The notes under the pieces are model-generated. The model made no database searches. It was not told where the DNA came from and saw only the letters and a program-made list of their open reading frames with translations. Source: Polytrichum commune (lineage: Eukaryota > Streptophyta > Polytrichopsida > Polytrichales > Polytrichaceae). From it: a DNA stretch of 64,000 nt. The translations under genes were made by a program, and so were the position numbers. Positions 34,801 to 45,225 of this stretch are shown here, one piece after another. Each line of letters starts with the position of its first letter. Within the stretch, counting starts at the first letter, position 1. The stretch covers positions 31,496,001 to 31,560,000 of the forward strand of contig OX485806.1 of the NCBI GenBank assembly GCA_950295325.1, read 5' to 3'.

Positions 34801-36420
34801 ATCCGATATTTATGAGTATATTATGCATTCTTATATGACCTTCAACCAAGACCAAAATCAACTTAAGGGGGTCCGAATATATGACCCACCTTCAATTTCT
34901 ATCCATATTGACTTACCCTCAACCTTACAGTATGTGGACATGCCATTTTCAAGCACAAAAAAAATCAAAAAAAAAAATCCCGAGGGGGTGCCGTTAACGG
35001 CACCTGTCGGGGGCACCACATTAAAACCTCAAAATCTGATATTTATGAGTATATTATAGATCTTTATATGACCTTCAACCAAGACCGAAATCAACTTAAG
35101 GGGGTCCGAGTTTATGACCCACCTAAAATTTCTAGCCATATTGATTCATCCTCAACCTTACAGTGTGTACACAGGCCATTTTCAAGCACCAAATTTTTTT
35201 TTTAAAAAACCCCCGAGGGGGGTGCCGTTAACGGCACCTCTCGGGGGCACCACTTTATATCAGAGCCCAACATTTTCCTTTCTAATTGCACCCATACCCA
35301 AACCATGTCCATCAGCAGCGACCTATGCCCACCCATGCCCACCCATAGCATGACATGTGCGCACCCATGCCCACCCATGCGCACACATAGCATGACATGT
35401 GCCCACCCATGCCCACCCATGCTATTCAAATTGCGCCCATGTATTCAAAAATTATGTAATGTGTATTGTGTAATTGTGTAATTGTGCCCCACCCATGCCC
35501 ACCCATGAACAATAATATCGCAGCCATGCCCACCCATGCCCGCCTATGAACAATAATATTGCACCCATGCCCACCCAAAACCCATGGGTATGGGCATGGG
35601 TATGGGCGCCTGATGTAGGGCCCTGCTTTATATCCTCACAATCTGAACTTCACTCTCATATCAAGTACCATGTTCTGTCCTTCAACCAAGACCAAAATGA
35701 ACTTAGGGGGTCCGAGTATATGACCCACCTATAATTTCTAGCCATATTTGACTCATCCTCAACCTTGCAGTGTATAGACAGGCCATTATCAAGCACCAAA
35801 ATAAAATAAAATAAAACCCCCGAGGGGGGTGCCGTTAACGGCACCTCTCGGGGGCACCACATTACAAACTCAAAATCTGATATTTATGAGTATATTATGC
35901 ATTCTTATATGACCTTCAACCAAGACCAAAATCAACTTAATGGGGTCCGAATATATGACCCACCTTCAATTTCTATCCATATTGACTTACCCTCAACCTT
36001 ACAGTATGTGGACAGGCCATTTTCAAGCACTAAAAAAATAAAAATAAAAACCCCCGAGGGGGGTGCCGTTAACGGCACCTCTCGGGGGCACCACATTATA
36101 ACCTCACAATCTGATATTTATGAGTATATTATGCATCCTTATATGACCTTCAACCAAGACCAAAATCAACTTCAAGGGGTCCGAATATATGAGGCACCTG
36201 AAATTTCTGGCCATATTGACTCATCCTCAACCTTGCAGTGTGTAGACAGGCCATTTTCAAGCACCAAAAAAATAAAATAAAAACTCCCGAGGGGGGTGCC
36301 GTTAGCGGCACCTCTCGGGGGCACCACATTCTATCCTCACAATCTGAACTTCACTAGCATATCAAGCATCATGTTCTGTCCTTCAACCAAGACCAAATTG
36401 AACTTAGGGGGTCCGAATAT
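31830..36420. repeat. Hairpin-bearing 235-bp tandem array, right block (intron)
   Basis: About 18 units centre near 31943, 32175, 32408, 32645, 32881, 33113, 33346, 33584, 33824, 34056, 34294, 34527, 34761, 34993, 35227, 35834, 36068 and 36303. They share the palindrome GGTGCCGTTAACGGCACC (some units vary). Two subfamilies alternate: one with GAGTATATTATGCATCC, the other with GAAGTTCACTCTCATATC. Some pairs are duplicated as a higher-order block (for example 31930-32400 and 32400-32880). The array sits between the basic first exon and the ParB-like exon of the minus-strand gene, that is, in its first long intron. A MITE interrupts it at 35261-35625. Confidence 0.92.
35261..35625. mobile_element. 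hAT-type MITE inserted in the hairpin array (365 bp)
   Basis: The ends are CAGAGCCCAACA and TGTAGGGCCCTG, imperfect inverted repeats (10 of 12 match) starting CAG as in hAT elements. An 8-bp target duplication CTTTATAT flanks it (35253-35260 and 35626-35633). The interior is mostly a CCCACCCATGC minisatellite and its inverse GGGTATGGGCATGGG near the right end, with no coding capacity. Confidence 0.85.
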
Positions 36421-36839
36421 ATGAACCTGAGTCTCCGCTGGACACTTCGGGTTTCATCCTCGGCCTTCAAATCCTACCTCACCTTACAATCAAACCCTCA
36501 ACAACAAAACCCTTCCACACCCTCGGGGGCACCCTTGAGCTCCAAAAGATTCCCTCAATTTTCAAAGTTGACTTCAGTCCTTGGTTTTACCTTCAAACCC
36601 TAAACCCGTAAATCTTTGGACCCACTCGGGTGCACCCTAGGGCTCTAGAAAGATTCCCTCAATATCGAAATTTGACTGCGCTACTAAGCCATACAATCAC
36701 TTCCGGAGGGGTGCCCTTGATGGGTCCTATTCTTTGGCTACTCTAAGCCCACCACTTTTTGGGCTAACTTCTATTCCGCGTCTAAATTCTTTCAAAATTG
36801 TCAAGTTTAGGGTCCGAGGAACCAACCTTCTGGTTCCAT

Positions 36840-37156
36840 CAAGCTCGTCTCTTCAACCTCTTCCTCGCCACTCTCCTCCTGCGATGCTGGATTGGATGCG
36901 GGATTGGACTCTGTCCCCACATCCTTTGATGCTTCTCGACACTGTGATCCTGGGCTCTTGGATTTTGAGGGACCCAGAGATTCGATAATGTTCCGTTCTC
37001 CTCAGTGTCGTCAAAATCTAAAACTTTGTTAATTCCACTAGTGTCATATGTTTCAGGCGCCACCTTCTTCCTCCCCATCCTGCTCGACTTCAATTTCTTA
37101 GTGCTATTGAAATATAACTTCCCTCTCTTCTTTCTCCTCTTGATAGGGGCCTGCAT
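36840..37156 (-). other. Basic first exon of the inner ParB/methyltransferase-like gene
   Basis: It starts at an ATG (MQAPIKRRKKRGKLYF, then SSRMGRKK) matching the exons at 19808 and, more distantly, 44209. The frame that follows the basic part changes near 36985: an acidic frame (SQEESGEEEVEE) equivalent to the acidic end of the 44209 exon lies one base out of register, so a frameshift or a short intron is likely. The 3' end is not fixed. Confidence 0.55.
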
Positions 37157-38546
37157 GTCACATGTCACCCTTCCTGTGCATGTCTACTCCAACACTCGCA
37201 AACCCTCCCGTCAATCAAACACGTCTTACGCCTCTCATGAAATTCATAACTTTTGACACTAAGTGAGAGGATATGAGTTTCACGAAATCTAAGACAAGAC
37301 TTTCCATATGTGACATTCCTTTATTTAATGCCTAATTGGGATTTCATTATACTTCCTATTCCTGTCCTGAAACGTCATGCCTAATTATGATTTCAGGCTT
37401 TATATCGGCGCCAACTAATAATATGTAATTGCCTGTCAAGTAGTATGTCTACCATGACTTGTACTCTCTTATTTTGTATATCGTGACAGCGTTACAAATT
37501 TTAAAAATATTAATGTTACTCTCGTTTAGAGTACCTCCGTCATGTGGAGCTTGTGTATCGCAGTTCTCTTTTGGCAGCACATTCCTAATAAATAGGTAGC
37601 CCACAATGTTGAGATTCCTCTTTCATATTTCCATTGTAATACATTCTAATCCTTCATGCTACAGTTTGTCACAATTTACATAAATACATATTGACTCTAT
37701 ATTGATCTAACAGGTTATCAAATATTCTAAGTGCATTGGTGTCTACCCTAAGTGTATATAATACCCGATTACTTGTACCCATTCCTTCATGTAATCTACT
37801 CATATTCTTCTCAAATGGGTACTGACGCAAGTCCCCCCAACCTTCCTCCGTCAGGTGCTCCTAGTTCCTCTGGAATTCACACCAAGTTGACCATCGATGG
37901 TTCTTCAGACGTCAACATCATTAAGATTGCCAACCCACATGACTGCTCAGTTCCTCCGGTTGTCGTCGTTCACACTCCTCAACCACATACTCCATCTTTG
38001 CAGGCAGATGTTGCAGCGCTGAAAGAGGACAAGTCTACTTTACAAACTCATGCCTATTCTAGAGCAGGGGTTATTAAACCGGGCACTTACTCTAGATCCC
38101 TGTTTAGGAATGCCAAAGGTCAGAAACTCGATTGCGCAGCAAGCACTGCAGTTCATAGTTTGGGGATTGACCATTGCCATAAACATGACGGTGACAAATA
38201 TGGCAAAGGGCCCCATAAGAGTATTCGTCGTTAATAACAATGTTGCATTCTAATGTTTGGAATTTCCTATTCATGAGGTACTATCATGTTTAGTATATAT
38301 GCATGTTATTGGATTCTACTATTTGAAAAGAAATACTATCTTGTCAAGTAGAATGTCTACCATGACTTGACTGATATAATTTGGTATATCTTGACAGCCT
38401 TTCTGCTCCCTTTCAGACTCCTTGGTTTAGGGTGGGTCATTTTTAGAAGTATTTATTCATGCTTTCCTTCATTGTTCATCCGTCATTTGGATCTGTCCAT
38501 CATTGTTGTCTTTGGCCATTCATTTCCAATAAATAGGTTTCCCACA
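37157..38546. promoter_or_regulatory. Divergent promoter zone with duplicated transposase upstream block
   Basis: It lies between the basic exon (minus) and the transposase ATG (plus). A block around CTACCATGACTTG...ATATCGTGACAGC occurs twice, at 37426-37496 and 38335-38404, and each is followed by AATAGGT...CCCACAATGTTGAGA (37592 and 38532). The first copy leads only to a short aborted frame and then to an unrelated ORF at 37816-38234; the second leads to the transposase. This is a roughly 930-bp partial duplication of the promoter and gene start. Confidence 0.6.
37816..38234 (+). CDS. Orphan ORF between duplicated promoter blocks
   Basis: A 139-codon frame begins with MGTDASPPNLPPSGAP and ends in HKSIRR. 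It has a Ser/Pro-rich start, a VVVVH segment and a His/Lys/Gly-rich C-terminus (HKHDGDKYGKGPHK). It follows the first, duplicated copy of the transposase promoter block by about 300 bases, so it may be expressed from it. No relative is seen elsewhere in the window and I recognise no family. It may be a chance ORF. Confidence 0.3.
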
Positions 38547-41500
38547 ATGTTGAGAAACCTCTTCCATATTTCCATCACCGCGCAAGGCCTCATTCCCCTC
38601 ATCATGGCTCATGTGCCTGCTAACGGAGAAGTCGGTATGGCAATCCTCAGAGCCGATGGAGAGAGAGTCCCACTTACCTTTCGCATGGATGACAGCGGAC
38701 TAGCTTACGTGACGTCCCAACGTCTAAGTATTCGGTTCGGTTTCAGAGCGGACACTATTGTTGTTGACGAGGATATTTTTGATGTTGTCACGTCTGAGCT
38801 TACACATACCCTAGGTCGCATTTCGCATCGTGATGAGAACAATAACATGTTTTGGACTCTTCATCCAGGTAGTTACCGAGTCTATGGCCTCACTGAATCT
38901 CAGATGGCTGCTTCTACTGAGATCCTCACTCCTCGCTCTTCCTCTACCTGCACCATTCAAACTCCTCTGCCACGTGATGTGAAGGTCAAGCTCGAACCCA
39001 GTCTCGAGACGCCTATTGTAGACAACTCTAGAGTAGAATCTGTAATTACACTTTCTTCAGATGACGAGGTCAGTCCCACCAAACCCCCGCCTCAGGTTAT
39101 AGTTGGTGGGGACGCTCCTAAAGTATATCCTTTGTCGCAAGATACTGTTAGCATAGTACCATTATTAAAACAACTTGCAGCAATGCCGGGAAAAAAAACA
39201 TTCTTAAAAAAATAGACTACTCGGTGATTAGACACGAGAGGGTAGAGTACCTTCCTGCTCTGTTCGATGGTGTTGTCATCTTCGAGTTGCCACACATTGG
39301 TCACACGGCCGCACGGTCACAGGCCAAGTCTATGCAGGGAATGGACAAGCCTTACAACGGCCATGTGTGGACCAAGACCATCACCACCAACATCACAAAC
39401 GACTTTGGTTTGTCCTTCCGTTCTTCCTCCTACGTTGGACACCTGCGTTGCAAGAACAAGGAGTGCGAATATCTGATCCGCCGACCTCGTATTTTCGAAG
39501 TCAACGAGACAGAGTTTGAAGGTTGTACCCTCCAAGCCTTTGTAGTGGATCAAGCACCCTCAACTGACTCTACGCTTGTTTGCAAGGTGTGTAAAGAACC
39601 CCCGACATGTATTGCTACATGTGGGGCTAAGATTTATTATGTTGCTGGCAAAATCAACCATACAAGAGCGTGTATCCACCTTGGAATTCACGATCACCCA
39701 GTCAATGTGGGCGACTACAGAGACACTAAGGCTGAGATCAGTGGCCTAATTGAAGAACAGATCGAGAAGACTCCCCAGGCTACCAGGAGTGCGGTTGTGT
39801 TGGAGGCTAGCAAAGTTCTAATTGGCAGTTATCTCCTTCAACCCGATGACGCGCCAACAAAGAAGCTTTCTCTTGAGGAACTTGTTCCAGTATTCGACCG
39901 GTGCAAGGACATGGCTTCCCCAAACATCCGCAACAAGGTCATGAGCTTCCGTTTCCTCAGAAGGTATGGTGTCATGGACTCTATCACCAAACTCCGTGGA
40001 ATCAGTTTATGGGCATTTGTGCAGGAGAACAAATTCCCAGGTCAAGGGGCAGATCTTGACAAGGTTTTTGTCTTTAAGATGTCGGAAGTCGGGCCTGGTA
40101 GTGGGGTAGACTTGGTGAAGCGTATGCAGCCCGGCGAAGATTTGGAGAATGCTTGGATTATGTTCGACCATGTGAAACGGGTGAGACAGTGGACCACAAT
40201 GGCATGCCACGTGTATGACTCCACGTATTGTCGTGTCATGACCATTGCAAGCTGTGACATGCAATCGGAGGATTGTGATGCCCAGATCGTTTTCTGGAAG
40301 AATCTCAATGTTGAGATGGAGAGGAATGGCGTTGTCGATACCAACTTCAAGGGTTTCATGGCCGACAGCACCCAGGCCAATTGGAATGCAGTTCGGGTCA
40401 TATATGGCAACGGGAAGAAGGAGGACCGCATGGATGACCGGGAAAGAACCTGTCAGTTTCACTGGACCCAATCTATGGTTAAGTATACCGAGAAATACAT
40501 CCCCGAAGAACTCTGGGAGCAACACAAGAAGATGTGCCACCAATATAGGACCGCCAGGACCATGGACGAAGCGGAAAACCTGTACCACGGGCTACGTGCA
40601 TGGTGGGTATCCGCCGGGGCAGTGACAGAGAAGGCACTTGACAAACTTGAGCTCTGGCTTGCATTCTGGCACTTCCGTTATCGCCAATGGGGAGGCTTCA
40701 TGACCGGGGTATGTTCTCCCAAAACTTGTTTTTTTTTTTTTTCTTTTCACTCTAATATGAAACAACTCTTCTCCAATTTCTAATTGCTTACACTATGTAC
40801 ACGCAGAAATTTACAGTAGAAGAACTAGCAGAAATGCCTTCATGTAATCTCGCCGAATCAATACACAACAAGTGGCTTCAATCGTCTGGAAACAGCGGCG
40901 GCGACCTCTATGTTGCTACAGTGGACGACTTTGTTCGAGGCTTCCTTCAGGTTGTCAATTACTACCAGTTCCTGAAAGGTGATGTTGGCGGTACAGGCCT
41001 TACAAAGAAAGAGCTCAAGCTAAGGTTGGCAGAGCGCAGGGCGAAGCAAACGGGTAATCCTTTAGTCCTCGAAGACCCCATGATGGACATGCCTGGAGCA
41101 GAAGAGTTCTGTACCCGGGTGCGTTGTATGGCTGGGGAAGAGGTGTTCGGGTCCACGAAGCGCAAAGCAGATCTACCTCTTGGAGCAGAAGAGGAGTCGC
41201 ACAGACCTGATAAGGTCAACTTCTCACATCCCCGTGCCTCTAGTAGGGCTGTCCGGACTCGTTCCACTGATATGCCCATAATTATTGAAGAGGAAGATTC
41301 CAATGTCCCGGAAGTTGCACCCCCGGCGCCACATGCGGATGATATCGTCCCGTCCCCCATCCCCGTGGGACGGATCAGCCACGTCACTGCCGTCGAGGAG
41401 ACTAGGGTGAACGTGAAGGAGTGGCACATCGCTCGGTTGCCAAAGACTTCTGCCAAATGTTGTTGGGCACAGAGAGCCGTCACCAAAAAGAAGTGTACTG

Positions 41501-42291
41501 AGAGAATCGTAAGGGGTGCAAAATCAACCCCTGCCCCTACGTACACCGGTCTATGGCACAGCACTAGGAGAAATGTGAAAGAGACCACAAAGTTTTTCTT
41601 CTGCTCAGATGATATCCATAGATGCGTTAAGGGTAGCAGGCGCAAATGGGTTGTTCAATACTCTGCGGAACAGGAGAGGCCAAGCATTCCGGATGTTTGG
41701 CCAGTGAAACTTGGGACTAACCTCAAGCAATGTGAGATCCTGGCCCTCGAGGCGGCCGGATTCCAACTGCCGCAGAAAGTGCCAGTCTCATCCAGAAGGC
41801 TATTTTCCACTGCACCATCTCCGGCAAATTTAGACTCCGTGCCGGTGCCAGCAGATGCAGACAGGTATCCTGGGAAGAGAGAAGGGAAGCTCGTTAAGCG
41901 CACCGCAACCCGTCCAAACCCTCAGCAGCGGTTATCCATGGGCTCTGCGGACTCCCTCAAAGCTCAACTCCGCTCGGTGACGATGATTCCTCACCCTGGC
42001 CATGGGTGCATCATTGCACTAGACTCGATGACGCCACCCGACGTGACACAATACCACATCACCATCAGTTCCCTCCCGGGTTGCAACTGCCCTGCATTCA
42101 AGAAGACAATGACCAACTTTCGAGGGCGGAGTCAATTCTCGTATTGCAAGCATGTTTACTATATTTTTTTAAAGGTCTGCCATCGCAATCCTGATGTAGA
42201 CCTTTTCATCCACGCGCCAACCTTCAGCTTCAACGAGGTCAAAGTAATTCTCGAGAGTGGAATTTTAACTCACCCTTTAGATCGGGCCTAG
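38547..42291 (+). pseudogene. MULE-type transposase of the inner element (one frameshift)
   Basis: Exon 1 is 38547-40708, the intron 40709-40806 (GTATGT...CGCAG, phase 0), exon 2 40807-42291; about 1215 residues in all. Order: N-terminal domain shared by all copies; KVKLEP linker and SDDE patch; Cys/His region (C-x4-C, C-x2-C, C, TRACIHLGIHDHP, GCM/WRKY-like spacing); DDE core with first Asp in MFDHVKRV (40165), second in FMADSTQANW (40364), C-x2-H in RTCQFHW (40451-40462), candidate Glu in NLAESIHNKW (about 40854); C-terminal SWIM finger C-x-C...C-x-H (42082-42153). The only visible lesion is a 7-A run at about 39207 where the third copy has 8, shifting frame and giving TAG at 39213. It would bind element ends and catalyse cut-and-paste transposition. 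The gene points toward the right inverted repeat. Confidence 0.88.
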
Positions 42292-42780
42292 GATTTACTC
42301 TAAGTGTCCCTTTCTCCCATCAACATGATAGATGAAGTAGTGCCTATTCATCCATGTTTCTAATAGAGTACACCATATACTAAGTGATATAAGATTTTCA
42401 TTGAATAATTAAATATTATCAGCTCAAAAATATAATAAATATAATCGCATGGATTATTTTTATTCAGCTCAAAAAGTTGGATTACAATATTCAACCGTAT
42501 CATGTGTCTCTATACATATTGGGATCATCATTGGTTTTCATCATCTACTTAATTATTATATCACAATTTTACGATCATTTTGGCACTTCACGGTTCTCAA
42601 ACTAAATCAGACCATTTCAAATTCAGGGCATTTATTCTATTTAGTGCCCACACATTCCACGGAAATAAGTCCCAAAAATTTTCTATTTTTGGGCAGAATC
42701 TGGAATATTCTAAGTATATTCTTTTACTATTTTAGGGAATTCTAAATTTAATACAGAATCTATCCTATTTTTACCACATT
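42292..42780. other. Right subterminal region of the inner element, no gene seen
   Basis: AT-rich DNA lies between the transposase stop and the right inverted repeat. It includes ACATTCCACGGAAATAAGTCCC at about 42651-42672, the inverted form of the CCGTGGAA subterminal motif. Nothing else is recognisable. Confidence 0.5.
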
Positions 42781-42825
42781 TCCGCTCTCCGCTCTCCGCT
42801 CACCGCTCGCATACAAGCCTCGTCT
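42781..42825. repeat. Right terminal inverted repeat of the inner element
   Basis: Read on the minus strand it begins AGACGAGGCTTGTATGCGAG and continues GCGGTGAGCGGAGAGCGGAG. It pairs with 25308-25352 through GTATGCGAGCGG and four GAGCGG-type heptamers. Confidence 0.88.
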
Positions 42826-42834
42826 GTGTCTGAA
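42826..42834. repeat. Right 9-bp target-site duplication of the inner element
   Basis: GTGTCTGAA, identical to 25299-25307. It lies inside the 5' coding part of the outer transposase gene. Confidence 0.92.
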
Positions 42835-43609
42835 AGGATGACATGGATGACTCTCTGGAAGTAAGTAACTCGGTAGATGCATCCATGAGAGAAATAGAGA
42901 TTCCGTAGGCCCGAAATTTTCCTGGCTTCAAGAACCAAACCTTCCCGTCATCATTCCTGAAAGAGAGTTGTCCAATAGTTTGAATCGCTTGAGGGGATTT
43001 GAATTCAAAAATTTCTTCCTCAATGTGGACAGACTCCTTTTTGAACAGAAATTGGAGAGCAAGACTTCGCTCATTGACTGTGGCATAACCAGCAGGACCA
43101 ACTGGAAAAGTGACTGGCACAGGATGATCATCAGCACGAATGAATGCTAAAGCGGAGGGCTGCATAGGGGTACTCGTCTCAAACAAATTCGAGTCTGAAA
43201 CAAGGACGTCCTCACTATCGGAATCGTCACTGAGGTTATGGATGGTATGATGATCAGGTTCTACTTTGACTTGTATAGGAACGAATGGATCAATGCTAAC
43301 AGTGGACGACTGTCGAGGAGTGAGTATTTCAATGGAAGCAGGCATAACAGAATCAGGAAGTCCATATGCTCGATACTTTCCGGGTTTAAGCGACCAAAAC
43401 ATACCGGCATCGTTCGTACTATGCAACTGACCAATTGCGTGCTGGAGGATTCCAAATTCATTGTCAAAAATCTCCTCCTCGACAAACAATGCATCTTCAC
43501 GAAATTGGAACCTAAGACTAAGCGTAGTTGAGCTAACGATGGCATAACCATTCGCACCCAAAGGAAACGTAATCGGCACAGAATGCGAATCAGCACGAAT
43601 GAAGGCCAT
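42826..43609 (-). pseudogene. MULE-type transposase of the outer element, N-terminal part with duplicated domain
   Basis: This 5' fragment of the gene continues at 25307 beyond the inner insertion. The first ATG considered is at 43609 (MAFIRADSH); the frame is open further upstream to 43873. It holds two tandem copies of the N-terminal domain: one from AFIRADSHSVPITF to ASIEILTPRQSS, the second from AFIRADDHPVPVTF to ASTELLTSRESS, joined by an acidic SDDSDSED linker. The other copies have one such domain. The frame is cut at SSFQTQ by the 17.5-kb element. Confidence 0.8.
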
Positions 43610-44208
43610 TGAACCGTAAACAACAGAGGAAGAAGAAGAGATTGGATCAAAGAGGGAATGCAAGAGACGATCTGAAGCTAGAGTTCTGCAATTTATAAGC
43701 TCCGGGTTAGGGATACCCTGAATCCAGACTACCAAGCTTTGTCTAATCATGTGCTGGTATACAACAGCATAAATAATTATAATTACTGTGAAACGTGGTA
43801 AGGAATCGCAATTAAAAAATGGATGGATCTCAACAACTATATGCATTAATTGTCCGCACCTTGAAATGAGCAACTTGACATGTCAGAAATGGAGTGGAAT
43901 AAGACGTGGGCATCGGAATTAGAAATTGACTGGAATAAGACGTGGGCTTTGACGGCGCAGGCTCTATAATACGAACACGACATATGTCCAGCATGGATGA
44001 TCCACATGTTCATCTATGTATAGTTAAAAACCCGCTGGAACAATTCAAAGAATGGATGGATTTCGGTAGTCGTTAAAATCTTCCCAGGCAATAAATATAT
44101 ATTTAAAAAAAAGTCCATGTGCACTTTTAGAAGAGTCTTGTAAGGCACGAAAATGTACACCTGTAAATCATATAAGAGCAATCGGAATTTGTAGTGTGCG
44201 AGAACAGA
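43610..44208. promoter_or_regulatory. Divergent intergenic region of the outer element
   Basis: It separates the outer transposase start (minus) from the basic first exon (plus). The sequence AATAAGACGTGGG(C) is present twice (43899 and 43935) as a short direct repeat. No strong TATA box is evident beyond AATATATATTTAAA at about 44096. Regulatory role is by position only. Confidence 0.35.
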
Positions 44209-44478
44209 ATGCTGGGAGTGAGTGCAAGAAAGAGACGCAAGCGTGGTCTCCTCTTTACAAGTGCAAAGTCTTTGAAGCGGAACAGAATGGTTCGGACGAG
44301 GCGTTCAAGCGAGGAGAGGTGTGACATTACCGATATTGCGAAGGTGCTCAAATACAATGATGAAGGACAGGAGAACCAACTAGAAGGCATACCAGAAACG
44401 CAGGAAGGGGGTAGCTCAGACAGTGAAGCTCATGATGCCCCAAGGAGCGATGACAGGGACGACAGGGACTCAGACTCG
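44209..44478 (+). other. Basic first exon (outer copy)
   Basis: It starts MLGVSARKRRKRGLLF with SLKRNRM and RTRR following, then turns acidic (SDSEAHDAPRSDDRDD), ending at CTCG|GTAAGT. Basic-then-acidic organisation is shared with the 37156 exon. Confidence 0.6.
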
Positions 44479-44929
44479 GTAAGTCTCGAAACTTAAAATT
44501 TTAGAACAAGAGTTGGGGCAAGCGGAACGGAAGAGGCTTTGTAGAGGCTAGTAGGGCGGGCATTGGGGAGGATAGTACGGCGGGCAGGTGCTAGTGAGAG
44601 GGTTAGGCAAGCGGTAACCCTAGAACATATCTAGCAGCACCGTAAACATTTCCAAGCTTTTGAGAGGGTGCGCAAGCTGTGGCAGATGAATCCTGCGCCG
44701 ACAACCATGGACACCAGGGAGGTCACAGCGGGCAATCAAAGAGGTAGTACATCGAGACAGCTTGGAGAGTCGTCGTCGACGGAGGTGCGCAACCTCGAGG
44801 GCGACATCGCAGGTGAGCCTTGAATCCTGAAACCCTAATAAAACTTTGCGGGTTTCTTCATGCTTCTAGCCTTCAGAAAACTTGTGCTTGTGCCTGTGGG
44901 TTGTAATCAGATTTCTTGTGGGTTGCTCT

Positions 44930-45216
44930 CTGTGGGTTGCAATCAGATTGCTTCTGGGTCGCTCTTAATGTGCTCTTAGGTCGCTCTTATTGTGCTCTCA
45001 GGTTGCTTAGATTTCTCTTAAGGTGCTCCCAGGTCGCTCTTAAGGTACTCTCAGGTTGCTTAGATTTCTCTTAATGTGTTATCAGGTCGCTCTTCATGTG
45101 CTCTCAGGTCGCTTAGATTTAAAAGTTGGAATTTTCATTGGGTGCCTGAGGCACCCCGCCGGTGCCGGCTAGGGGCTCTGGGCTGGACCCTGAGGGATCC
45201 TGGTTGCTCCCAGGTG
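44930..45216 (+). repeat. GCTCTCAGGT-type minisatellite, left block
   Basis: Irregular tandem copies of units such as GTGCTCTCAGGTTGCTTAGA and TTTCTCTTAA are present, ending with GGGTGCCTGAGGCACCC (a hairpin) and GCCGGTGCCGGC. The 45226 element inserted in this array, which resumes at 49291. Confidence 0.88.
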
Positions 45217-45225
45217 GCTCTTAAG
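45217..45225. repeat. Left 9-bp target-site duplication of the 4.07-kb element
   Basis: GCTCTTAAG, identical to 49291-49299. Nine bases fits Mutator-type transposition. Confidence 0.9.

Larger units (their letters stand above)
26547..37156 (-). pseudogene. ParB/methyltransferase-like gene of the inner element, multi-exon
   Basis: This is a gene of about nine exons inferred by comparison with the homologue at 44209-56727. Minus-strand exons: basic first exon 37156 to about 36840; 31644-31089 (ParB-like); 31014 to about 30859; 30769-30352; 30250-29336; 27854-27507; 27410-27128; 27039-26841; 26748-26547. Most junctions have GT/AG and conserved phase. Damage: an in-frame TGA at 30593-30595; an early stop after WFTLNL near 30845 unless spliced before it; and loss of one donor (GT to AT after TWWAQ near 30350), so that intron is retained in frame. 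Two introns are packed with the 235-bp hairpin repeat. The protein would combine a basic tail, a ParB/sulfiredoxin-like domain, a helical middle region with a basic, Ser/Pro-rich linker, and a methyltransferase-like C-terminus. I know of no named family for it. Confidence 0.75.
25308..42825. mobile_element. Inner 17.5-kb Mutator-like element with transposase and ParB/methyltransferase-like genes
   Basis: It is delimited by 9-bp target duplications GTGTCTGAA and by inverted repeats containing GTATGCGAGCGG followed by tandem GAGCGGA heptamers. It contains a ParB/methyltransferase-like gene on the minus strand (26547-37156), a divergent promoter zone with one extra ORF, and the transposase gene on the plus strand (38547-42291). 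Two arrays of a 235-bp hairpin repeat fill the introns of the minus-strand gene, and a small hAT-type MITE sits in one array. It inserted into an exon of the outer element's transposase. The transposase has one frameshift and the second gene has stops, so this copy is probably non-autonomous now. Confidence 0.9.

Noticed and set aside
28399-36280. Many ORFs of 60-156 codons on both strands, with repeated peptides such as MHPYMTFNQDQNQL and GGAVNGTSRGHH
   Set aside because: They are translations of the 235-bp hairpin repeat; recurrence follows the DNA period, frames differ between units, and palindromic DNA gives mirror ORFs on both strands.
28050-36420. CRISPR-like array
   Set aside because: The unit is 235 bp with a long conserved spacer, in a eukaryotic intron; no short repeats with unique spacers and no cas genes.
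25308-42825. Giant virus, Polinton or bacterial contamination as source of the ParB/methylase gene
   Set aside because: The genes have GT/AG introns with conserved phase in two copies, and the unit has Mutator-type ends and 9-bp target duplications; no capsid, packaging or polymerase genes are present.
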